DNA of 64,000 bases, from NCBI RefSeq assembly GCF_021277265.1, contig NZ_JAJSOH010000009.1, positions 179,538 to 243,537 of the forward strand. Reading direction: 5' to 3'. The translations under genes were made by a program, and so were the position numbers. Numbering within the stretch: position 1 is the stretch's first letter; each line of letters opens with the position of its first letter. This DNA comes from Kineosporia rhizophila (GTDB lineage: Bacteria > Actinomycetota > Actinomycetes > Actinomycetales > Kineosporiaceae). Under the pieces are notes generated by a model, which was not told the DNA's origin, made no database searches, and worked only from the letters and a program-made list of their open reading frames with translations. Positions 57,226-64,000 of the stretch are shown in pieces.

Positions 57226-58414
57226 GCGTGAGCGAACCGGCCTCTCGTTCGGCCCGCACCCGGACGTCGTGGCGGATCTGCCGGTCGAGGGCCTCGAGCC
57301 GGGGCTGCTCCTCGGCGGTGGGCTCGTAGGGCGTGAGCTGCTCCGGCGGGAACAGCGCAGGACCCTGCCCAACCCGCACCACGGCCACGAAACCTGCCGT
57401 CATGAGGTGATCCACCCGTCCAAAATCTGTGGTTCCTGACTCGCTCGCCGGGGTACGCACGATCTGGCCCGGAAGCAGCGGACGGAGGTCGGCCACCTCG
57501 TCGCTGGTCAGGCCCTGCTGCTTGAGCTGCTCCTCGAGCACCCGGTCCTCGTCCGAACGCAGACGCCAGGCGGGCAGGGCCGTCTCCGGATCGCCGAACG
57601 CGTCCAGCAGCAGGGCGGTGGCGCGGGCGTGCACCTGGCCGGTGCCGCCGAACGTGCCGGTGTGCAGTTCCCCGCCGTCTACCTGCAGAGTCAGCCGGTG
57701 CTGGTCAGGCAGGTCGTCGCGGTACTCGCCCGCCCCCTGACCGGCCCACAGGTCGATGTCGACGATGCGCGGATCGCTCAGGTCGCCGCGAGGTACCAGG
57801 GTCGAGGCCAGGGCCTCGGCCTCCTCCTCCAGCCGGTACACCCGGATCCCGCTGGAACGCTGCCGCAGGCCGCGCCAGGTCTGCATGCGCAGCGCCCTCT
57901 TCTCGCTCTCGATCCAGTTCTGGACCTCGGGCGAGGGGTCGGGGACGTGGGTGAGCGAGTCGGGATGGTGCAGGCCCAGGCCGCTGTCCTGCTGGAAGAC
58001 CATCACCTCGACGGCCGGCTCCCCGGTGTCGGTGCCGCTTTCCGTTCCGTTGGCCAGGAAGCCCTTGATCCAGCCGTGTCCGGCCGGGACCTGCACGACC
58101 GTGTCCTCGCGCATCCAGGTGGGCAGATGGGTCCGCGACGGGGCGGGCTGCGAGGGCTTGGCGGCGTCCAGGGCCCGCTCGTACCGCGTGCGGGTGTCGT
58201 ACTCGAACTCCGGGCTGTCCGGAGTGGGGCGGGCGGCCAGGATCAGCGCCGCCTCGTGGGCCAGCAGCTGGGCGTAGTCGAACCGCAGGCCGCTGCTCAG
58301 CAGGGCGAACCGGTCGGTGAGGTAGGTGACGCCGGCGATCCGGGCGGTCAGCCGGTACCGGCCGTCCGGTTCCTCGATCAGGTCGATCTTCACATCGGTC
58401 ACGTAGTAGCTCAT
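57191..58414 (-). CDS. Hypothetical protein with SH3-like segments
   Basis: A 407-residue protein from ATG 58414 (ATG 58447 possible). N-terminal part: MSYYVTDVKIDLIEEPDGRY, RLTARIAGVTYLTDRFALL; a long helical and charged middle; two loop-rich segments (DTVVQVPAGHGWIKGF and GQIVRTPASESGTTDFGRVD, then FVAVVRVGQGPALFPPEQL) that resemble SH3/KOW-type barrels. No catalytic motif. Its start faces the pca promoter and its end overlaps the IclR gene. Function unknown. Confidence 0.65.
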   Translation of the reverse strand: MSYYVTDVKIDLIEEPDGRYRLTARIAGVTYLTDRFALLSSGLRFDYAQLLAHEAALILAARPTPDSPEFEYDTRTRYERALDAAKPSQPAPSRTHLPTWMREDTVVQVPAGHGWIKGFLANGTESGTDTGEPAVEVMVFQQDSGLGLHHPDSLTHVPDPSPEVQNWIESEKRALRMQTWRGLRQRSSGIRVYRLEEEAEALASTLVPRGDLSDPRIVDIDLWAGQGAGEYRDDLPDQHRLTLQVDGGELHTGTFGGTGQVHARATALLLDAFGDPETALPAWRLRSDEDRVLEEQLKQQGLTSDEVADLRPLLPGQIVRTPASESGTTDFGRVDHLMTAGFVAVVRVGQGPALFPPEQLTPYEPTAEEQPRLEALDRQIRHDVRVRAEREAGSLTLNDHPVTPDLY

Positions 58415-58489
58415 CCGGGTCGATCGCGCGGGACGGGGGGCGCCCATGATGACCGACCCCTGGCTCGTCGGGAAGGCCCGGGTTACCCT

Positions 58490-58523
58490 GTTCTCAGAAC
58501 GCACAAGCGTTCGCTCAGCGAAC
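58490..58523. promoter_or_regulatory. Paired operator of the pca-type operon
   Basis: GTTCGC-TCA-GCGAAC (58509-58523) is a perfect palindrome agreeing with the Pseudomonas PcaR site GTTCGATAATCGCAC at 11 of 15 positions. A second one, GTTC-TCA-GAAC (58490-58500), lies 21 bp away centre to centre (two helical turns). They lie between the divergent hypothetical gene and the thiolase gene. Confidence 0.7.
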
Positions 58524-58539
58524 AGCCGGAGGTTCTCCG

Positions 58540-59715
58540 ATGCCCGCCGCGTACGTCTACCGGGCCCTGCGCACGCCGTTCGGGCGCTTCAACGGCGCCC
58601 TGGCCGGCACCCGCCCCGACGATCTGGCCGCCCACGTGGTCCGGGAGCTGGTGGCCACCGCACCCGGTCTGGACCCGGCCCGGATCGACGAGATCGTGTT
58701 CGGCAACGCCAACGGTGCCGGGGAGGACAACCGCAACGTGGCGCGGATGGCCGGCCTGCTCGCCGGCCTGCCGGTCTCGGTGCCGGGCACCACGGTGAAC
58801 CGGTTGTGCGGGTCCGGGCTCGACGCGGTGATGCAGGCCTCGCGGTCGGTCGAGACCGGCGACGCCGACCTGGTTCTCGCGGGTGGGGTGGAGTCGATGA
58901 CCCGGGCGCCCTGGGTGATGATGAAGCCGGACCGGCCCTTTCCCGCAGGCGACGCCTCGCTGGTCTCCACCACGCTGGGCTGGCGGCTGGTGAACCGGAA
59001 CATGCCGGCCGAGTGGACGGTCTCGCTCGGTGAGGCGAACGAGCAGCTGCAGGAACGGTTCTCGATCAGCCGTCCGGAGCAGGACGAGTTCGCCCTGCGC
59101 TCGCACCGGCTGGCCCAGCAGGCCTGGGACGAGGGCTTCTACGAGCAGTTGGTGACGCCGGTGGGCGAACTGTCCCGCGACGAGGGGGTACGGGCCTCGT
59201 CCACGATCGAGAAGCTGGCCTCGCTCAAGCCGGTCTTCCGGCCCGACGGCACGATCACCGCGGCCAACGCCTCACCGCTGAACGACGGCGCCTCGGCCGT
59301 GCTGGTCGGCTCCGGGGCGGCCGAGGATCTGCTCGGGCTGACGCCCCAGGCCCGGATCGCCGGGCGGGCGGCGCACGCGTGCGAGCCGCAGGCGTTCGGC
59401 TATGCGCCGGTGGCCGCCGCTGAAAAGGCGCTGAAAAAGGCCGGGATCGGCTGGGGTGATGTCGGTGCGGTCGAGCTGAACGAGGCGTTCGCCGTGCAGT
59501 CGCTGGCCTGCATCCGGGCCTGGGACGTGGATCCGGAGATCGTGAACGTGCGCGGCGGGGCGATCGCCATCGGTCATCCGCTGGGCGCGTCCGGCGGGCG
59601 GCTGGTGGGCACGCTGGCCGCGGTGATGGCCGAGCGCGGCGAGCGCTGGGGAGTTGCCGCCATCTGCATCGGGGTGGGCCAGGCCCTTGCCGTGGTTCTG
59701 GAGAACGCCCGATGA
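58540..59715 (+). CDS. pcaF: Thiolase, probable 3-oxoadipyl-CoA thiolase
   Basis: A 391-residue thiolase. Catalytic residues: Cys in NRLCGSGLDAV, the NEAFA loop, His in GGAIAIGHPLGASG and Cys in ICIGVGQALAV. It starts with RTPFGRFNGALAGTRPDD, as in 3-oxoadipyl-CoA and acetyl-CoA acetyltransferases. GGAGG lies 8 bases before the ATG. With the two CoA-transferase genes directly after it, and a PcaR-like operator in front, it probably cleaves 3-oxoadipyl-CoA to succinyl-CoA and acetyl-CoA, the last step of the beta-ketoadipate pathway. A degradation thiolase of another substrate cannot be excluded. Confidence 0.88.
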   Translation: MPAAYVYRALRTPFGRFNGALAGTRPDDLAAHVVRELVATAPGLDPARIDEIVFGNANGAGEDNRNVARMAGLLAGLPVSVPGTTVNRLCGSGLDAVMQASRSVETGDADLVLAGGVESMTRAPWVMMKPDRPFPAGDASLVSTTLGWRLVNRNMPAEWTVSLGEANEQLQERFSISRPEQDEFALRSHRLAQQAWDEGFYEQLVTPVGELSRDEGVRASSTIEKLASLKPVFRPDGTITAANASPLNDGASAVLVGSGAAEDLLGLTPQARIAGRAAHACEPQAFGYAPVAAAEKALKKAGIGWGDVGAVELNEAFAVQSLACIRAWDVDPEIVNVRGGAIAIGHPLGASGGRLVGTLAAVMAERGERWGVAAICIGVGQALAVVLENAR

Positions 59716-60371
59716 CCGCCACCGAATACCCCGATGCCGATGCGGCCGTGGCCGGGATCTCCGACGGGGCAACCATTCTCGTCGGCGGATTCGGGTCGGC
59801 CGGGCAGCCGGTCGAGCTGATCGACGCGTTGCGCCGCAGCGGTCCGCGCGACCTCACCGTGGTCAGCAACAATGCCGGCAACGGCGACTACGGCCTGGCC
59901 GCGCTGCTGGCCGCCGGGCAGGTGCGCAAGATGGTCTGCTCGTTCCCCCGGCAGAGTGACTCGTACGTCTTCGACGAGCTCTACCGGGCCGGCAAGATCG
60001 AGCTCGAGGTGGTGCCGCAGGGCAACCTGGCCGAGCGGATGCGGGCGGCCGGGGCCGGGATCGGCGCGTTCTTCTGCCCCACCGGGGTGGGCACCGCGCT
60101 CACCGAGGGCAAGGAGCGGCGCACCATCGACGGCCGGGAGTACGTGCTGGAGTACCCGATCCGGGGCGATGTGGCGCTGATCAAGGCGCACCGGGCCGAC
60201 CGGGCCGGGAATCTGGTCTACCGCAAGACCGCGCGCAACTTCGGCCCGGTGATGGCCACCGCCGCGACCACCACGGTGGTGCAGGTCGGCGAGATCGTCG
60301 AGGCCGGCCGGATCGACCCGGAGACCGTGGTCACGCCGGGCATCTTCGTCGACCGGATGGTGAGGATCTGA
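59712..60371 (+). CDS. pcaI: 3-oxoacid CoA-transferase subunit A
   Basis: A 219-residue subunit with the family motif ILVGGFGSAGQPVELIDALR and the glycine-rich FFCPTGVGTALTEGKERRTI, overlapping the thiolase gene by 4 bp (ATGA). In PcaIJ it transfers CoA from succinyl-CoA to 3-oxoadipate. Subunit A carries the CoA-binding fold. Acetoacetate or 3-oxoacid specificity is the alternative. Confidence 0.9.
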   Translation: MTATEYPDADAAVAGISDGATILVGGFGSAGQPVELIDALRRSGPRDLTVVSNNAGNGDYGLAALLAAGQVRKMVCSFPRQSDSYVFDELYRAGKIELEVVPQGNLAERMRAAGAGIGAFFCPTGVGTALTEGKERRTIDGREYVLEYPIRGDVALIKAHRADRAGNLVYRKTARNFGPVMATAATTTVVQVGEIVEAGRIDPETVVTPGIFVDRMVRI

Positions 60372-61012
60372 TGAACACCGCCGAAGGCCCGCTGAGCAAG
60401 GCCGAACTGGCCGCCCTGGTCGCCCGGGACATCCCGGCCGGTGCCTACGTGAACCTGGGCATCGGGCAGCCCACGATGGTCGCCGACCACCTGGCCCCCG
60501 ACAGCGGGGTGGTGCTGCACACCGAGAACGGCATGCTCGGGATGGGGCGGGCCGCGGTCGGTGACGAGGTCGACCCCGACCTGATCAACGCGGGCAAGGT
60601 CCCGGTCACCGAACCACCGGGCGCCGCCTACTTCCACCACGCCGACAGCTTCGCCATGATGCGCGGCGGTCACCTCGACGTGTGTGTGCTCGGTGCCTTC
60701 CAGGTGTCGGCCCGGGGCGACCTGGCCAACTGGCACACCGGCGAACCGGGGGCGATCCCGGCCGTCGGCGGTGCGATGGACCTGGCGATCGGCGCCAAGC
60801 AGGTGTTCGTGATGATGACCCTGTTCACCCGGGACGGGCAGCCCAAGATCGTCCCCGAGTGCACCTACCCGCTCACCGGCCTGGGCTGTGTCAGCCGGGT
60901 GTACACCGAGAGCGGGGTGTTCGACATCGAGCCGGGCGGGGTCCGGGTGCGCGAGACCTACGGCATCACGCCGGCCGAACTGCAGGCCCGCCTCGACGTC
61001 GAACTGCTCTAG
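60371..61012 (+). CDS. pcaJ: 3-oxoacid CoA-transferase subunit B
   Basis: A 213-residue subunit with the catalytic glutamate in LHTENGMLGMGRAAV, preceded by YVNLGIGQPTMVADHL, and the C-terminal TGLGCVSRVYTESGVFDIEP. The start overlaps the A-subunit stop by one base. Together they form the heterodimeric transferase. Its last four bases overlap the convergent DUF2510 gene. Confidence 0.9.
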   Translation: MNTAEGPLSKAELAALVARDIPAGAYVNLGIGQPTMVADHLAPDSGVVLHTENGMLGMGRAAVGDEVDPDLINAGKVPVTEPPGAAYFHHADSFAMMRGGHLDVCVLGAFQVSARGDLANWHTGEPGAIPAVGGAMDLAIGAKQVFVMMTLFTRDGQPKIVPECTYPLTGLGCVSRVYTESGVFDIEPGGVRVRETYGITPAELQARLDVELL

Positions 61013-61965
61013 GACCGCTGGTTCTCGGCCGAGGTCTGTTCCTCGGCCGGGGGCCGGTTCTCGACGCCGGGCGGGGCGGGTGGCAGGGCGTAGACGTGGT
61101 CGGTCCAGACCTCGCCGTCCCACCAGCGCAGCCGGCCGCTGAACTCGCCCTGCTCGCGGTACCAGCCGGGCTTGCCCGGCGGCTCGGGCTCGACGTCGTC
61201 GCGCAGCGCGATCCGGATCTCCCGGCGGGCCGGGCCGCGGGGGGCCGGCACCTCGGCCACCGGATCGCGAACGTTGTCCACGGCCTCGAGCTCGTCCAGC
61301 CCCTCGATGTCGCCCAGCTCGTCGAGGACCTGGAGCTCGCTGAGCCGGGGCAGTTTCGTGGTCGGGGCGTCGTCGGCGATCTCGAACAGCAGGGCTCCCG
61401 AACGTGGGTGCTCGAGATAGTGGATCAGCTCGCCGAGGACCCAGACCGCCGCCGGTTCCCCGGCCGCGCCCTCTTCCCGCTCCACCACCGCCTCGGCCAC
61501 GATCTTGCTCCACGGGTAGTGCAGCAGCGCCACCTGCCCGAGCTTCTCCTTGGCCACCGAGGTGGGGTGCTGCCCGGCCACCGGCGGGATCTCGTTGCTG
61601 ATCGTCAGCAGGGCGTCGATGCCCTGTTCGGTGGCCAGGTCGAGGTAGGCCTCCAGCCGGGCCCGGCGCAGCGGGCGAGGACCGGTGCTGACCTCGACCA
61701 GCGCCGTCCACTGCCGGCCGCCCTCGCGCACCCGGACCACCCCGTGCGGCAGGCACTGCGTGGGCCCGCTGGAGAACGGCACCTCGACAAAGGTCTCGAT
61801 CACGCCTTCGGGCGCCCCGAGCGGCCCGGTCAGGGCCCGCCCGAAACGCGGATGTGCGCTCATGGTGGCCAGCAGCGCGGCGCTCGCCCGGCGCTCCTGC
61901 TCCACCTGCGAGGCGATACCCGTGGTCGGGATCAGCCTCGCCTGGTGCCACCCTTTGCTCTTCAT
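61009..61965 (-). CDS. Hypothetical protein with C-terminal DUF2510 domain
   Basis: A 318-residue protein from ATG 61965, with GGAGGGGG 5-6 bases upstream. Residues about 10-170 hold a beta-rich segment with FVEVPFSSGPTQCLPHGVVR and WTALVEVSTGPRPLRRARLE, and TISNEIPPV, resembling restriction-nuclease-like folds (VEVSTG could be a metal-binding Glu segment), but this is uncertain. The acidic middle is followed by a DUF2510 motif PGWYREQGEFSGRLRWWDGE, WTDHV. Tail-to-tail with the pca genes. Confidence 0.7.
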   Translation of the reverse strand: MKSKGWHQARLIPTTGIASQVEQERRASAALLATMSAHPRFGRALTGPLGAPEGVIETFVEVPFSSGPTQCLPHGVVRVREGGRQWTALVEVSTGPRPLRRARLEAYLDLATEQGIDALLTISNEIPPVAGQHPTSVAKEKLGQVALLHYPWSKIVAEAVVEREEGAAGEPAAVWVLGELIHYLEHPRSGALLFEIADDAPTTKLPRLSELQVLDELGDIEGLDELEAVDNVRDPVAEVPAPRGPARREIRIALRDDVEPEPPGKPGWYREQGEFSGRLRWWDGEVWTDHVYALPPAPPGVENRPPAEEQTSAENQRS

Positions 61966-62083
61966 TCCGGCCCCCTCCAAGAACGGATCAGGCTAGTGGC
62001 CGTCAACCGGTCAGTTGCGGCAGTCTGCCCGATCCGGCGGATACTGGCCAGGGCTGGTCACTTTGGCCACACCAGTAACAGAA

Positions 62084-62106
62084 TCGGTGCCCACAAGCGT
62101 CCTCAA
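62084..62106. repeat. Dispersed 23-bp repeat, copy 2
   Basis: TCGGTGCCCACAAGCGTCC followed by TCAA matches 54292-54314 at 21 of 23 positions. It overlaps the stop of the broken LysR gene, and the adjacent TACTGG/CCAGTA inverted repeat (62042-62076) may terminate that gene. Confidence 0.5.
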
Positions 62107-63013
62107 TGAGTGGTTTGACCGGAAACGAGCAGGCTGAGAAGCAGCGCCAGGGGCGGCCATTCGGAACGGCCTGCGCGGGTCACCGCATAGGCCCGCAGGA
62201 TCACCCCGGGGTCGCGCAGCGGCAGCAGCCGGACCCCGGCACGCACCGGATGGTCGACCGGGAGCAGTCCGATGCCCTGCCCGGCCAGCAGGAGTTCCTG
62301 CACCAGCCCGAGACTGTCCACCTGATGGCTGATCCTTGGCTCGAAACCGGCCATCGAGGCCAGGGTCCGCACCGCGTCCTCGTCGGCGGTGTTGCGCGAG
62401 TTCACGATCCACGGCTGGTCGGCCAGGGCCTTGAGGGTGGCCGGGGCACTCGTCCGGGCGGCGCCGGCGAGAGCCTCCGGGACGGCGACCGCCCAGGGTG
62501 TCGTCCACAAAGGAATCCACTGCGATGCCGGATCTTTCGGGCGGGGAGCCAGGTTGTAGTCGTAGACCAGGGCCAGGTCGATCTCGTCCGCGGTAACCAT
62601 GCCCAGCGCCTCGAGCGGCTCGTACTCATGGATCAGCACCCGCACCGGGGGTGGTCCTGGCCGAGCTGCCGCACGATCGGCAGCAGGACCCGGCGGATCG
62701 CGCTGGCGAAACCGCCCACCCGCAGCGTGCCCGCGGGTTCCGCCGACGGGTCCAGATCGCCCTGGGCGGCCTCCACCGCGGCCAGGATCGTGACCGCGTG
62801 CTCGGCCAGGCGCCGACCGGCCGGAGTCAGCCGCACCCGCCGCCCGTCCGGCTCGACCAGGGCCGTGCCCACCTCCTTGGCCAGAACGGCGATCTGCTGG
62901 GAAACCGTGGACGTGGTGGTGCCCAGTTCGTCGGCCACCTCGCGCATCGAGCCGAGCCGGGAGAGCTCGAGCAGGAAAGCCAGGCGCCGGGTGTCCACTG
63001 CGCGATTGTCCAT
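62103..63013 (-). pseudogene. LysR-family regulator with a one-base frameshift
   Basis: The N-terminal part (63013 to about 62640: VDTRRLAFLLELSRLGSMRE, EVADELGTTTSTVSQQIAVL) is a LysR helix-turn-helix, and the C-terminal part (to 62103: LIHEYEPLEALGMVTADEID, QELLLAGQGIGLLPV) is its substrate-binding domain, but they are in different frames. The break is near 62645-62651, in a run of five G (five C on the coding strand) flanked by CC and TGG; one added base restores QDHPRVRVLIHE. It is either a natural pseudogene or a sequencing error in a homopolymer. It is divergent from the EamA transporter, which it probably regulated. Confidence 0.8.
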
Positions 63014-63081
63014 GAATCCTGAACGGTGTGTCCATGATTGGCACGTGGACGCGGACGATTCGTCTGAGGTGACATGCGGGT

Positions 63082-64000
63082 GTGACAACGTCCTCCTCCG
63101 CCCGTAGCGGTTCGCTCCTCGCCGTCGGTGCCATCCTCAGCGTCCAGCTCGGCCTCGCCGTCGCGGTGCCCCTGGTCGACGAGATCGGCCCGGTGGCCAC
63201 CGCCTGGCTGCGCCTGGCCTGGGCGGGCCTGTTCTTCGCGATCCTGCTGCGGCCCCGCCGGGGTGAGGTGAGCCGGGCCGGTCTGGTCAGCGGCCTGCTG
63301 CTGGGCGCCGTGATGGCCGGCATGACCATGCTGTTCATGGCCTCTCTGGTCTACCTGCCCCTGGGCACCGCCAGCGCGCTGGAGTTCCTCGGTCCGCTGG
63401 GCGTGGCACTGTTCCGGGGCCGCGGCCGGGCCCGCCTGCTGGCCCTGCCCGCCCTGGCCGGGGTGCTCCTGCTCACCGAACCGTGGACCGGCGACGTGCA
63501 CCCGGCCGGCATCGCCCTGGCCCTGGCCGCCGCCCTCTGCTGGGCGGCCTACATCCTGCTCACCCAGCGGATCGGCGACGAGGTCTCGGGCCTGCGCGGG
63601 CTGGGCATCTCGATGCCGGTGGCCGCCCTGGTCGGTACCGCGGTCGCGCTGCCCGGCCTGGCCGGCGGCGAGATCCGCCCCGGCCCCGACGTCGTGCTCT
63701 TCGGGCTGCTGCTGGCCGCGCTGGTGCCGGTGGTGCCGTTCACCCTGGAACTGCTCGCCCTGCGCCGCCTCACCGCTGCGGCCTTCGGCACGCTGATGAG
63801 CCTAGAGCCGGCCGTGGCCACGGTGATCGGTCTGGTGCTGCTGGGGCAGATGCCGGGAGCCGGGGCGGTCTTCGGGGTGGGGCTGGTGGTGCTGGCCGGG
63901 ATCGGTGCCGAGCGCACCGGGGCTCGTTCTGAGGAGCCCTCGGCTGCTGAGTCTTTCGGGCGGCGTGAGGGTGATGCCGATGTCATCTCGTCCCTAGCTT
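63082..64000 (+). CDS. EamA/RhtA-family DMT transporter, 3' end beyond the window
   Basis: A frame of 306 codons, GTG start, open to the window edge. It has ten predicted helices in two EamA repeats (LAVGAILSVQLGLAVAVPLV, TASALEFLGPLGVALF, GIALALAAALCWAAYILLTQ, AFGTLMSLEPAVATVIGLVL, then AGAVFGVGLVVLAGIGAERT). The RhtA type exports threonine/homoserine and related amino acids. The C-terminal tail seems near its end. The LysR-EamA divergent pair is a common arrangement. Confidence 0.88.
   Translation, partial: MTTSSSARSGSLLAVGAILSVQLGLAVAVPLVDEIGPVATAWLRLAWAGLFFAILLRPRRGEVSRAGLVSGLLLGAVMAGMTMLFMASLVYLPLGTASALEFLGPLGVALFRGRGRARLLALPALAGVLLLTEPWTGDVHPAGIALALAAALCWAAYILLTQRIGDEVSGLRGLGISMPVAALVGTAVALPGLAGGEIRPGPDVVLFGLLLAALVPVVPFTLELLALRRLTAAAFGTLMSLEPAVATVIGLVLLGQMPGAGAVFGVGLVVLAGIGAERTGARSEEPSAAESFGRREGDADVISSLA

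Overview
The window is GC-rich (roughly 70% G+C by eye), with NNC/NNG codon preference, many GTG starts, 4-bp ATGA/GTGA gene overlaps, a Bpa-type proteasome activator, LytR-CpsA-Psr proteins and GTP-type PEP carboxykinase. This is a filamentous or motile actinobacterium. The density of GGDEF-EAL proteins suggests a Kineosporiaceae-like organism, but that genus guess is weak.

Region 1 (1 to about 9.0 kb) is the right-hand part of an actinomycete integrative and conjugative element (AICE). It holds an XRE regulator plus a cut-off gene at the left edge, a strongly structured apparently untranslated segment (1130-1672) ending in a terminator just before a small gene, a divergent XRE repressor with a twin operator-like repeat, a Pra-like activator, two small unknown proteins, an FtsK/Tra translocase, a zinc-finger protein, a RepSA-like initiator, Xis and a tyrosine integrase. 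From Pra to integrase the genes are mostly translationally coupled. A small membrane protein and a Phd/RelE-type toxin-antitoxin pair lie between the integrase and a tRNA-Ser(TGA), whose 3' end faces the element and which may be the integration site.

Region 2 (10.4-26 kb) holds a GGDEF-EAL protein, cysE-cysK, a YjbQ protein, and a complete alpha-glucoside-type uptake cluster (LacI regulator, binding lipoprotein, two permeases, GH13 alpha-glucosidase). That cluster has a recognisable promoter/operator and strong stem-loops between cistrons, and no ATPase gene. A PH-domain membrane protein, a large sensor-kinase-like ATPase and a quinone oxidoreductase follow.

Region 3 (26-44 kb) carries bpa, two further GGDEF-EAL proteins, a VOC protein, a DUF5710-HNH protein, GDPD, small membrane proteins, DUF1275, an intracellular GH5 enzyme, a G6PD, a GntR regulator, an ACT protein, a phosphoglycerate-mutase-like phosphatase and an acyl-CoA ligase. 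Three unusual DNA structures are here: a 54-bp near-perfect palindrome (27384-27437), a 164-bp foldback element with perfect 16-bp inverted ends (41675-41838), and a hairpin covering the ribosome binding site of the acyl-CoA ligase (42454-42509).

Region 4 (44-64 kb) has two paralogous polytopic LCP ligases (one with seven YDPRP repeats), tRNA-Ser(GCT), an unknown lipoprotein, pckG with a double operator inside its promoter, an ABC-2 exporter with a two-component system, an IclR regulator with a pcaFIJ-like operon and a PcaR-like operator, a DUF2510 protein, a LysR gene broken by a one-base frameshift, and a divergent EamA transporter running off the right edge.

All assignments come from reading the sequence and from memory of protein families; no database search was run.
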